A stretch of 42,199 bases of DNA from a bacterium D16-36 (GTDB lineage: Bacteria; Bacillota; Clostridia; Lachnospirales; Lachnospiraceae): contig RAYF01000027.1 of NCBI GenBank assembly GCA_003611745.1, positions 1-42,199 of the forward strand. The letters run 5' to 3'. The notes beneath the pieces were generated by a model, which did not search any database, had not been told where the DNA came from, and saw only the letters and a program-made list of their open reading frames with translations. The stretch's first letter is position 1; each line of letters starts with the position of its first letter. The translations under genes were made by a program, and so were the position numbers. This document shows, in pieces, positions 35,045-42,199 of this stretch.

Positions 35045-36865
35045 TTACTCTACAGTTACTACTTTTGCCAGATTCCTCGGCTTATCTACATCCAGGCCCT
35101 TATCCATAGAGACATAGTATGCCAGAAGCTGCAGTGCCGCAGATGCCGGAAATACCATAAATTCATCCGCCATCGCAGGCAGAGTAAATACATCAGCATA
35201 CTCCGCATCAGCCAGATCAAAGCCATCCTTCACCAGAAGCACGACACTCGCCCCGCGTGACTGTACCTCACGGATATTAGAAAGTTCTTTGTCCTTAAGC
35301 TTCGTCTGTGTCACAACCGCCACTACCGGTGTATTCTCTGTAATCAGCGCAATCGTGCCATGTTTCAGTTCCCCTGACGCATATGCCTCCGTGTGGATAT
35401 ACGAAACTTCTTTCAGCTTTAATGCCCCTTCCAGCAGGATAGAGTAATCCAGCCCCCGGCCGATCATGAAGGCATCCTTTGCATCTAACATCTCTCTTGC
35501 AATCTTATGGATATCATATTTCTGATCAAGAACTTCCTGCATTTTCTCCGGAGCCTGCAGCAAGTTTTTCAGATATTCTTTTTCGGCAGCATCATCAAAA
35601 ATCCCCCTGACCTTTGCCATACGCCCCACCAGCAAGAACAGTGTAATAAGCTGCGTCGTATACGCCTTCGTGCTGGCAACTGCAATCTCAGGCCCTGCCG
35701 CCGTATACATCACATAATCGCTCTCCCTTGCAATTGAGGAGCCTTTGACATTGATAACTGCAATACTTTTTGCGCCCTTCCTGCGCGCGTATTTCAATGC
35801 TTCCAGTGTATCAATCGTTTCACCGGACTGTGAAATAGCCAGCACCAGCGTCTTATCATCAATAACCGGATCCTCATACATAAACTCAGATGCATACTCT
35901 ACATCCATATACATATTTAACTTAGACTGCACCAATACTTTTGCCACCAGCCCGGCATGCATCGCAGTCCCGCAAGCAACAACACAGACGCGCTCACAAT
36001 CCCGCAGCACATCATCTGGTACGCCGTCCGCAGACAAATCAATCCTGCCATCCACAACACGGGATTCTATCGTTGCCTTCATTGCATCCGGCTGTTCCAT
36101 AATCTCCTTTTCCATATAAAACGGATAGTTTCCTTTACCGCTTCTGGTAGTATCCCAGTCAATATCAATAAATTCCGTCTGATGCGGCTTTCCGTTGAGG
36201 TCAAAGAGCTTAATCTCGTCCTTGTGGAGCTCCATAATCATATACTCTGGCACAACCATATACTGCTTTGCCGCTGCCCCCAGCGCAACAACATCAGAAG
36301 CCAGCATTGTGCCGTTCCCGCTGTATGCTGCCACAATCGGGCTGACATTGCGGATAGCATAAATAATATCCGGCTGGTCAGCAAACATAATAACCAGTGC
36401 AAATGTCCCCTTCAGATACTGCACCGTCTTGCGGATTGCCTCATGGGGATCCCCCTGATAAAGCCGGTTCAGCACAGCCGCCACCACTTCTGTATCTGTC
36501 TGGGATTTCAACTCCTTGTGCAGCATAAAATGATCTTTTAACTCTTCGTAATTTTCCACAATCCCATTGTGGACCAAAAGGACATCACCGCAGCGGTGAG
36601 GATGGGCATTTTCATCGCTGACCCCCCCATGGGTAGCCCAGCGCGTGTGCCCTATGCCACAAGTTGATATTTTCTTATCCTTTTTACAGATACCTCGAAG
36701 GTCGTTCACCCTCCCGGCACATTTCCTGAGCTTTATCTTTCCAGTCTGCCCATTCAAGGTTGCCAGCCCTGCACTGTCATACCCGCGGTATTCCAAAAGC
36801 TCCAATGAATCCAAAATCTGGTCTGTTACAGACTCCCTGCCAGTATATCCAACAATTCCACACAT
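35045..36865 (-). CDS. glmS: Glutamine-fructose-6-phosphate aminotransferase (isomerizing)
   Basis: 606 residues; the ATG at 36865 follows GAGGT by 6 nt. It makes glucosamine 6-phosphate for peptidoglycan precursors. The N-terminal class II glutaminase starts MCGIVGYTG with the nucleophile Cys directly after Met; GHTRWATHG follows. Two SIS domains have CGTAMHAGLVAK, ISQSGETIDTLEAL and ASTKAYTTQ, then GRGLDYSILLEGALKLKEVSYIHTEAYASGELKHG. The C-terminus KPRNLAKVVTVE is standard. No glmS ribozyme is recognisable in the 139-nt upstream gap. Confidence 0.98.
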   Translation of the reverse strand: MCGIVGYTGRESVTDQILDSLELLEYRGYDSAGLATLNGQTGKIKLRKCAGRVNDLRGICKKDKKISTCGIGHTRWATHGGVSDENAHPHRCGDVLLVHNGIVENYEELKDHFMLHKELKSQTDTEVVAAVLNRLYQGDPHEAIRKTVQYLKGTFALVIMFADQPDIIYAIRNVSPIVAAYSGNGTMLASDVVALGAAAKQYMVVPEYMIMELHKDEIKLFDLNGKPHQTEFIDIDWDTTRSGKGNYPFYMEKEIMEQPDAMKATIESRVVDGRIDLSADGVPDDVLRDCERVCVVACGTAMHAGLVAKVLVQSKLNMYMDVEYASEFMYEDPVIDDKTLVLAISQSGETIDTLEALKYARRKGAKSIAVINVKGSSIARESDYVMYTAAGPEIAVASTKAYTTQLITLFLLVGRMAKVRGIFDDAAEKEYLKNLLQAPEKMQEVLDQKYDIHKIAREMLDAKDAFMIGRGLDYSILLEGALKLKEVSYIHTEAYASGELKHGTIALITENTPVVAVVTQTKLKDKELSNIREVQSRGASVVLLVKDGFDLADAEYADVFTLPAMADEFMVFPASAALQLLAYYVSMDKGLDVDKPRNLAKVVTVE

Positions 36866-36952
36866 AATTTACCTCATTTCTAAATAGATGATATTATTCT
36901 ATGCCGCACCTTGCCGGGCCGTTATTCCCGCAGCGGCAAAACATACATACTT

Positions 36953-37005
36953 TCAAACACGCTATCTCTTTAGGAATTGTCAAGAAATAACTCTTCACAA
37001 TTCCT
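36953..37005. repeat. Hairpin after the InlB-repeat gene plus half copy of the AGAGCGTGTTTGA repeat
   Basis: AGGAATTGT-C-AAGA (36972-36985) pairs with TCTT-C-ACAATTCCT (36992-37005), reaching into the stop codon of the gene ending at 37005. Next to it, TCAAACACGCT at 36953-36963 matches the right arm of the 15649-15688 hairpin; the left arm is missing. Confidence 0.6.
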
Positions 37006-38348
37006 TACCGATTTTTCTTATCGGTTGCCTTTTTCTTTTTTTCTGCCTTTTTCTTCTTCACTGCTTTTTTCTTGATGGTAACTCCCTTTGTCTTAGAGTA
37101 TGCACTATAAACCCGGTTTCCGCAAGAATCAATTGCATAAGACCTTACCTGAACAGAATATTTATCCCCCTGCACAAGACCGGAATATGCCACAGAAGTC
37201 TTTGTAACATCCTGCGTTTTAACAGAACCATTCCTGTTATTTTTCAAGCTTACCTGATAACCCTTGATTCCGGAAACTGCGCCAAACATCAGCTTTGCCT
37301 TACCCGGGCTTGTGCTGGAAAAGGATTTCACCGACACTGTGCCTGCAGTTACTTTCTTCCACTTTGCATATAGATTGTAATCCGCTTTTTCGCTGCCTTT
37401 AACAGAAGTAATCTTCTGTTTAAAATCTGAAGCAGTATACCAGCCGTCAAAAAGATATCCTTTTTTTACAGGATTTTTAAATGTAAGGTTCTGTGTCGCT
37501 TTATAAGATGTTTTGTTGTCTTTATGGTTTGTTCCGCCATCCAGATGGTATGTAACTTTATATTTATTTTCTGTCTGTTTTATAGAAACAAGCACCTGAC
37601 GCCCTGTCTCCGATGAAGAAATCTTCACATAGTATGTCTTTCCCTGCTCCACCGGAAGCTTTTTACTAAACTTCTTCTCCTGCGTAGCACCCCCGCAGCC
37701 CTCAAGAAGCGCACCTGTTTCATCAAACACCCCATACTCCCCTGCTTTGCCTGAAGCCGGGTCAATACTCAGCGTATAACTTGTATCCGAATTATCTGTA
37801 GTAAATTTAAGATAATCTATATCTGCAGGGCATTCTGATGTCACAAAATATTCTTTATTCAAAGCTGCTGCCAAAGCCCCCTCCTGCGTATCAGGATAGT
37901 CATCTGTTATCTCAGATACAATAATCTCGCCCGATGCGCCGTTTCTCCCCGACACTTTCAAATAATAGACAGAAGACGGCTTGAGGGAAAAGCATTCATA
38001 ACCTTTATTTTCCAAATCAGCCTGTGCGGCTGCACTGCCCCCCGCTTCATCATATAATTCGACATGGCAGGTACCCTCAGCACCTGTCAATGCCTTAACC
38101 TGATAATAGGATTTCTTTTCCGTCGTTGTAAAATAATATACTCCGCCTCCTGCCCCCTCTGCCGAAAATGGATAAAGCCGCCCAAATCCCAAAAAAGACG
38201 CTTTATCAAACTCCGCACGTTTCACAGATAACACAGCATCATTCCTCATGCCATCACCGGCCGCCAGAGCAGAACCCTCCCCGGCTGTTGCCAGCACACA
38301 GCTAAAGAATGTCACTGCTGCCACTCCTCTAATCATCTTCCCAAACAT
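37005..38348 (-). CDS. Secreted protein with PPC-like domains, InlB B-repeat and polylysine tail
   Basis: 447 residues; the ATG at 38348 has GGGG 7 nt upstream. Signal peptide 1-30 (cleavage near SALAA-GDG). Residues about 44-145 and 168-257 look like pre-peptidase C-terminal (PPC) beta sandwiches (DIDYLKFTTDNSDTSYTLSI, GKTYYVKISSS). Residues 264-330 are one InlB B-repeat (Listeria-Bacteroides repeat, PF09479): VTYHLDGGTN, NPVKKGYLFDGWYT, YNLYAKW. Residues 336-425 are fibronectin III-like. The last 22 residues are almost all Lys/Ala with no LPXTG motif. The cationic tail may hold it on teichoic acids or other anionic wall polymers. It lies 29 nt after the TPR gene and is probably co-transcribed. 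The binding partner is unknown. Confidence 0.82.
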   Translation of the reverse strand: MFGKMIRGVAAVTFFSCVLATAGEGSALAAGDGMRNDAVLSVKRAEFDKASFLGFGRLYPFSAEGAGGGVYYFTTTEKKSYYQVKALTGAEGTCHVELYDEAGGSAAAQADLENKGYECFSLKPSSVYYLKVSGRNGASGEIIVSEITDDYPDTQEGALAAALNKEYFVTSECPADIDYLKFTTDNSDTSYTLSIDPASGKAGEYGVFDETGALLEGCGGATQEKKFSKKLPVEQGKTYYVKISSSETGRQVLVSIKQTENKYKVTYHLDGGTNHKDNKTSYKATQNLTFKNPVKKGYLFDGWYTASDFKQKITSVKGSEKADYNLYAKWKKVTAGTVSVKSFSSTSPGKAKLMFGAVSGIKGYQVSLKNNRNGSVKTQDVTKTSVAYSGLVQGDKYSVQVRSYAIDSCGNRVYSAYSKTKGVTIKKKAVKKKKAEKKKKATDKKNR

Positions 38349-38377
38349 AACCTTACCCCATTTCTATGTCTGAACAG

Positions 38378-39097
38378 CTACTTTGCTAAAAGCTCGCGTT
38401 CCAGCTCCTTTGCTTTTTTCCTCGCAACTTTTAATTTCTTTGCCTTCTTAAAATGCTTTAATGCCTTTTCCTTTTCGCCTGATTCCAATTTCTGCATACC
38501 AATTTTATAATGGCAGGATGCTTTCAGGTCCTTTGTCCATGGAATTGCGGAAGCTTCCCTGTAATTGGCAAGCGCAGCCTCATATTCCCCCATCTGCTGA
38601 TGGACAAACCCTTTCACAAAGGGATATCCCGGTGTCCGCAGAAAAACCACGATAACAGCCGCCAGAACAGCAAGCAGCGTAAACCTTCTGATCCAGACCG
38701 CCATGCTCTCAATATGGGCAATCTCCTTTTTACAGGACTGGATCTGCTCTTTTACCCTGTCCCGGTATTCATCGCGCCTTCTAAGGCGCCTGAACTCCTC
38801 AATTGCATCGGCATAATCACTTTTCTTCTTTGCCGCCTCCTTCTTGCGCAGTGCCAGCTCATATGTCTCCTTAGCCCCTCTGGCATCAACGGCACAGGCC
38901 TCTTCCCTGCATGCCTGCATCCTTATCCTGGCATCCTTATAATCTCCCAAGGATTCAAACTTTTTTGCAGCACTGTTCAGCGCAGTAACCTTTCGCTCGA
39001 AGCGAAGCACGCATGTAACAGCTTTCTGTAAGTTCACGGCATCCATATATAGTTTTTCTTCCTTCGAAATCTTTTTCTCAAATAACTCCTCTGCCAT
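38378..39097 (-). CDS. Membrane-anchored TPR-like protein
   Basis: 239 residues from the ATG at 39097, which follows GGAGG by 6 nt; the ATG 6 nt upstream would sit directly on the ribosome site. The N-terminal half (1-130) is charged and helical with a FESLGDYKDARIRMQAC repeat of the kind seen in Firmicutes TPR proteins. A single TM helix is at 139-153. Residues 160-220 form about two TPR-like repeats (GEYEAALANYREA, GEKEKALKHFKKAK). The C-terminus is lysine-rich. No enzyme motif is seen. A consensus promoter precedes it, and the secreted InlB-repeat protein follows, suggesting a shared cell-surface task. Confidence 0.75.
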   Translation of the reverse strand: MAEELFEKKISKEEKLYMDAVNLQKAVTCVLRFERKVTALNSAAKKFESLGDYKDARIRMQACREEACAVDARGAKETYELALRKKEAAKKKSDYADAIEEFRRLRRRDEYRDRVKEQIQSCKKEIAHIESMAVWIRRFTLLAVLAAVIVVFLRTPGYPFVKGFVHQQMGEYEAALANYREASAIPWTKDLKASCHYKIGMQKLESGEKEKALKHFKKAKKLKVARKKAKELERELLAK

Positions 39098-39142
39098 CGG
39101 CATCCTCCATGGTTTGTCATGGTTTATCTGCTCCAAAATCTT

Positions 39143-39171
39143 ACTATACCTATCTTTCCGTAATATGTCAA
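39143..39171 (-). promoter_or_regulatory. Promoter of the TPR / InlB-repeat gene pair
   Basis: On the minus strand: -35 TTGACA (39166-39171), a 17-nt spacer, -10 TATAGT (39143-39148). The start codon at 39097 would be about 40 nt from the transcript start. Confidence 0.82.
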
Positions 39172-39313
39172 ATTTATTATAATTTTGTGGCACATCATCC
39201 TAATCTGTTAATCCCGGATTTCTAACTAAATCCTGTCAAAATTACCTTAATTTAAGCCAGATGTAAATATTACTTCGGCGGTTAAATATCGCAGTAATAG
39301 TAACGCCGCCCAG

Positions 39314-40498
39314 TTACTTTAAGACAATGACAAATGCCTTTACATATTCCTCTGTGGAATTGCGGTCCAGCAAAAGCCTTCCCCCATGCATCCGCACAAT
39401 TTTAGAAGAAATACTAAGCCCAAGCCCGCTCCCCCCCTTTGTACTCCGGGAGGCATCCCCCATAACAAACGGCTCAAATATATGTTTCGCCACCTCATCT
39501 TCTATCTGCACCCCAGTATCCCCAAACAAAATGCGAACCCTCTCCCTCTCCTCATCCCACAAAAGGCGGATTATTACACTCCCCCCCTTCTCCACATGGC
39601 GCAGCTCATTATTCAGCAGATTTGCCAACGCCCTCGAAAACTGTATCCTGTCCAAATCCCAAAAAATACATTCCTCTGGTATATCCAGTTCCATCCCGAT
39701 TCCCTTCCGCTCAAAATCTGGATAAGAGAGGGCAATATTCTCGCGGAGAAGCTCTACAATGTCTGTGCGCTCCCTGTGGAGGGAAAATCCCTCGCTGTCT
39801 ATCTTTACATATTCAAAAAGCAGGGAAATCAAATCATCCAGCCTCTGGGATTTATTGCAGATTGCATTCAGATACTGCTGTTTCTTTTTTTCATCCGTGA
39901 CAACCCCATCCCTCAGTGCCTGTGCATAGCCATTCACCGTCGTAATCGGCGTTTTCAAGTCGTGGGCAATATCAGAAAGCATCAGGCTTCTCCTCTTCTC
40001 ATATTCCAGATGCTGCTGTTTCTCCTTCCCCATCAGATTATCCATCTCCCTGCGGATAATCCGGCTGAAGCGCAGGGCGCCTATGATATAAGGCAATAGC
40101 GCAACCAGAATAAGAAGCAGCAGAATAATAAAGCATCCCACATAATAGAGGTTAAGAACCTCCCTGCTGTTCCCATGCAGTATGCTCCCTATCTCCTGCG
40201 GGATTTTCCCGTCAAAATACCTGTCCAGAAACTGATGGACCGACTGCGACGCCACCCTCGGCAGAAGAGAAAGAACCCCCTCCACAAACAGCCAGAAAAA
40301 CATGGCATACAGCGTGCCGACATTCCAATAACTCAAAGTAAAATTATCAAAAAAAGGGCCTCCGACCCATTTTTGTATATAAGGAAACACAAGATATGAA
40401 TATAAGATATTAATAGCCAGTTGGCAGACTGCAATGCAAAACATTACAAACAAAAATTTCTTAACTAAAAAGACAGTCATGTTTTTCTTTTCTTCCAT
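39314..40498 (-). CDS. Two-component sensor histidine kinase
   Basis: 394 residues; the ATG at 40498 lies 2 nt after the regulator stop (GAGGAT upstream). Two helices (about 12-38 and 119-143) flank an extracellular loop of about 60-80 residues that also holds a hydrophobic stretch near 60-75. HisKA has His179 in LSDIAHDLKTPITTVNGYAQAL. HATPase has NLLNNELRHV (N box), FGDTGVQI (D box, with Gln where Gly is usual) and GGSGLGLSISSKIVRMHGG (G2). It forms a pair with the OmpR-type regulator upstream. The pair is of the general VanRS kind by architecture. The signal is unknown. Confidence 0.93.
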   Translation of the reverse strand: MEEKKNMTVFLVKKFLFVMFCIAVCQLAINILYSYLVFPYIQKWVGGPFFDNFTLSYWNVGTLYAMFFWLFVEGVLSLLPRVASQSVHQFLDRYFDGKIPQEIGSILHGNSREVLNLYYVGCFIILLLLILVALLPYIIGALRFSRIIRREMDNLMGKEKQQHLEYEKRRSLMLSDIAHDLKTPITTVNGYAQALRDGVVTDEKKKQQYLNAICNKSQRLDDLISLLFEYVKIDSEGFSLHRERTDIVELLRENIALSYPDFERKGIGMELDIPEECIFWDLDRIQFSRALANLLNNELRHVEKGGSVIIRLLWDEERERVRILFGDTGVQIEDEVAKHIFEPFVMGDASRSTKGGSGLGLSISSKIVRMHGGRLLLDRNSTEEYVKAFVIVLK

Positions 40499-40500
40499 AC

Positions 40501-41205
40501 CTATGCATCCTCTCCCGCTTCAAAGCGGTAACCCAGACCGCGCACAGTCCTTATGTAACGGTTGTTATCATCTGACAGCTTTGCCCGCAGTTTGCTTATG
40601 CAGACCATAATATTATTATCCGCGATAAAATATGCCTCCTGCCAGCCATATTCATATATCTGCTGCTTCGTATAAATCTTTCCCGGATTACTCATAAACA
40701 GTTCCATCAGGCGGTATTCTGTAGAAGATAGTTCAATCACTTCCTTCCCCCTGCGAAGGACACAGCCCTCCAAATCCAGTGTCAGGTCCTGTACCTCAAG
40801 AACCTTCTTTACCATCTGGGAATCCTTGGCCCCAAGGGAATAAAACCTGCGGATATTAGAGTTAATGCGCGCTACAGCTTCCAAAGGATTAAACGGCTTC
40901 GCTATATAATCATCCGCCCCCAGATCAAGCCCCAGAATCTTATCGTTATCAGCAGTCTTTGCTGACAGGATAATAACCGGAAGATTGCTTTTCTCCCTCA
41001 ATTCCTTTAAAACATGAAAACCGTCCTTTTTCGGCATCATAATATCCAGAATCAGCATAGCAACATCCCCGTACTCCTGCAAAAGATGCAATGCCTGCTC
41101 CCCGTCAACCGCCTCCAGCACCTCATAGCCTTCCTTTTCCAGATATAAACGCAGCAGCTCCCTGATTTCTTCTTCATCATCTGCCACTAAAATCCGATAT
41201 CCCAT
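40501..41205 (-). CDS. OmpR/PhoB-family response regulator
   Basis: 234 residues; the ATG at 41205 follows AGGAGG by 9 nt. REC domain 1-120 with acidic pocket Asp9-Asp10, phospho-acceptor Asp54 in LILDIMMPKKDG and conserved Lys in YIAKPF. The winged-helix DNA-binding domain (135-230) has LSSTEYRLMELFMSNPGKIYTKQQIYEYGW and the typical end YIRTVRGLGYRFE. Encoded directly before its kinase and 24 nt after the DUF975 gene, probably one transcript. Confidence 0.95.
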   Translation of the reverse strand: MGYRILVADDEEEIRELLRLYLEKEGYEVLEAVDGEQALHLLQEYGDVAMLILDIMMPKKDGFHVLKELREKSNLPVIILSAKTADNDKILGLDLGADDYIAKPFNPLEAVARINSNIRRFYSLGAKDSQMVKKVLEVQDLTLDLEGCVLRRGKEVIELSSTEYRLMELFMSNPGKIYTKQQIYEYGWQEAYFIADNNIMVCISKLRAKLSDDNNRYIRTVRGLGYRFEAGEDA

Positions 41206-41229
41206 ACTCTCAAACCTCCTTTATACCAT

Positions 41230-42120
41230 TTACGCCCTTGGCGGCTGCTCATACCAGCCCTGCTCCGTATCATGTTCCATACCATCATAATATACATTAT
41301 GCGGAATCAGGTCCAGCCCCCTAAGTCTCCGGTAGAGTGCGGCATTCGTCAGCCTGCAGTACGGCTCCACAAAGAAAATACCAAGGACGCCAAACGTCAT
41401 GGCAGACAAAATCTTCCACCCCAGAAACGATAAATCCAGTACAAATGCCTTCCACTTCTGCCCTTTCATCATCCTGCGGCTGTAAACAAAAGCATCCTTT
41501 GCTTCAATTGCAGGATTTTCAGCCACCAGATAGGGCACCAGGGAATATTCATAAGACTTTACAATCCCCGGTATCAACAGGAGCAACGACCACAAAACGG
41601 TATACAAATCCCTCAAAAACATAATGCCTGTCACATTTTTATAACTGTTCTCAAAAGCATAGAAAAACTCCTTGTACTGCGGCTTTGTGTCAAAGCTCCG
41701 CACATAAAACCTCATAACCCCCACATACAGCGGATTAATAACAAAAATCTCAACAACCACCGCACTGACAGCTACAATCAACGACAACACGAGCATCCCT
41801 ACTACAACTGTTGCAAAAAAAGCAACTCCCCCATAGTAGTATTTTCCATTAAAAATCTGGTCAAGCAGCTTCTGAATTCCAGTTCCTGCCCCGATATCGA
41901 CATTATGGACCGTTACACGGTTCCCCTTATCTGGAAAAGCCTCCGAATCAACCTTTATCTCATTCAATATGGGCTGCACTACCCCGGATACAATAGAACC
42001 TGATCCTACAAAAAGTGACAAAAGAACTGTCATAAAGACAACCCGCCAATAATGCATATGCAATACTGCTTTACTCCGCCCCTTCAAATCCCCCCGATTC
42101 CATTGCAGACCATTTTCCAT
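41230..42120 (-). CDS. DUF975 family integral membrane protein
   Basis: 296 residues from the ATG at 42120, which follows GAGGAT by a few nt; upstream in-frame starts at 42132 and 42171 are less well placed. The N-terminus WNRGDLKGRSKAVLHMHYWR is the standard DUF975 entry, followed by about five to six membrane helices and the family segments IPGIVKSYEYSLVPYLVAENP, AFVYSRRMMKGQKWKAFVLDLSF and FVEPYCRLTNAALYRRLR. The function is unknown. Being first in an apparent operon with a two-component system, it may be an accessory sensor or an envelope protein monitored by it. Confidence 0.9.
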   Translation of the reverse strand: MENGLQWNRGDLKGRSKAVLHMHYWRVVFMTVLLSLFVGSGSIVSGVVQPILNEIKVDSEAFPDKGNRVTVHNVDIGAGTGIQKLLDQIFNGKYYYGGVAFFATVVVGMLVLSLIVAVSAVVVEIFVINPLYVGVMRFYVRSFDTKPQYKEFFYAFENSYKNVTGIMFLRDLYTVLWSLLLLIPGIVKSYEYSLVPYLVAENPAIEAKDAFVYSRRMMKGQKWKAFVLDLSFLGWKILSAMTFGVLGIFFVEPYCRLTNAALYRRLRGLDLIPHNVYYDGMEHDTEQGWYEQPPRA

Positions 42121-42157
42121 ATAAATCCTCATTTCTGCACACGTTCTTTGTGCATAA

Positions 42158-42192
42158 CAAATTTGTGGCAAGTGTGCGCAGACACAAATTTG
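42158..42192. repeat. Hairpin repeat, copy 2 of the GCGCAGACACAAA family, at the window end
   Basis: CAAATTTGTG (42158-42167) and CACAAATTTG (42183-42192) form a 10-bp stem with a 15-nt loop. CACACG (42138-42143) and CGTGTG (42193-42198) add an outer pair. The right arm with GCGCAGA before it matches 7563-7578. The window ends here, so the full extent is unknown. Confidence 0.6.
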
Positions 42193-42199
42193 CGTGTGA

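Noticed and set aside
36866-37004. glmS ribozyme upstream of glmS
   Set aside because: The conserved ribozyme core and cleavage-site context are not recognisable; the gap is 139 nt and holds only hairpins.
1-42199. tRNA, rRNA genes and CRISPR arrays
   Set aside because: No regularly spaced repeats and no tRNA-like or rRNA-like segments were recognised by eye; a dedicated scan could not be run.

Overview
The window looks like chromosomal DNA of a Gram-positive, anaerobic clostridial species, most likely Lachnospiraceae. The reasons are moderate GC content, strong AGGAGG-type ribosome sites, a PPi-type pyruvate phosphate dikinase, a tryptophan T-box, a DUF1292 protein, the era/yqzL/recO block and several 7TM c-di-GMP proteins. 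The genus cannot be fixed from the sequence. Almost every gene is on the minus strand; the exceptions are a CapA-like lipoprotein and an orphan solute-binding lipoprotein.

Positions 1 to about 4.3 kb read as one end of an integrated conjugative element of the Tn1549-like kind. From a good promoter at 4101-4129 come two small coupled ORFs, then parA and parB (parB starts at TTG), then a surface adhesin with a thioester domain and Cna-B (SpaA-like) domains whose C-terminus lies outside the window. Terminator-like hairpins separate these units. The element abuts the 3' end of ppdK, where a short out-of-frame coding remnant is visible. The attachment site itself is not proven.

4.3-19.3 kb holds ppdK, a bacterial PH-domain protein, a CapA-family lipoprotein, a 1135-residue membrane hybrid kinase (TM-HisKA-HATPase-REC-Hpt-REC-HD-GYP), an orphan ABC solute-binding lipoprotein, an AAA-ATPase-like/PD-(D/E)XK protein, glyS, recO, a YqzL-like small ORF and era. 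19.3-28.0 kb holds an M16C metallopeptidase and a tight three-gene c-di-GMP operon: a diguanylate cyclase, a GGDEF-EAL protein with altered catalytic residues, and a GGDEF-EAL protein with an intact EAL site. With the HD-GYP kinase, four c-di-GMP proteins lie within 20 kb.

28.2-34.7 kb is a T-box-controlled trp operon, trpE-G-D-C-B-A, with no trpF. Its promoter has consensus hexamers. The leader shows a probable UGG specifier, a UGGC T-box bulge matching a G discriminator on tRNA-Trp, and mutually exclusive antiterminator and terminator. 34.7-42.2 kb holds a DUF1292 protein, glmS, a secreted InlB-repeat protein with a polylysine tail, a membrane TPR protein, and a DUF975 protein followed by an OmpR-type two-component pair.

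Intergenic regions are rich in hairpins. At least four hairpin families recur or leave fragments in the window. A large inverted repeat lies in the long leader of the HD-GYP kinase gene. No tRNA, rRNA or CRISPR array was seen.
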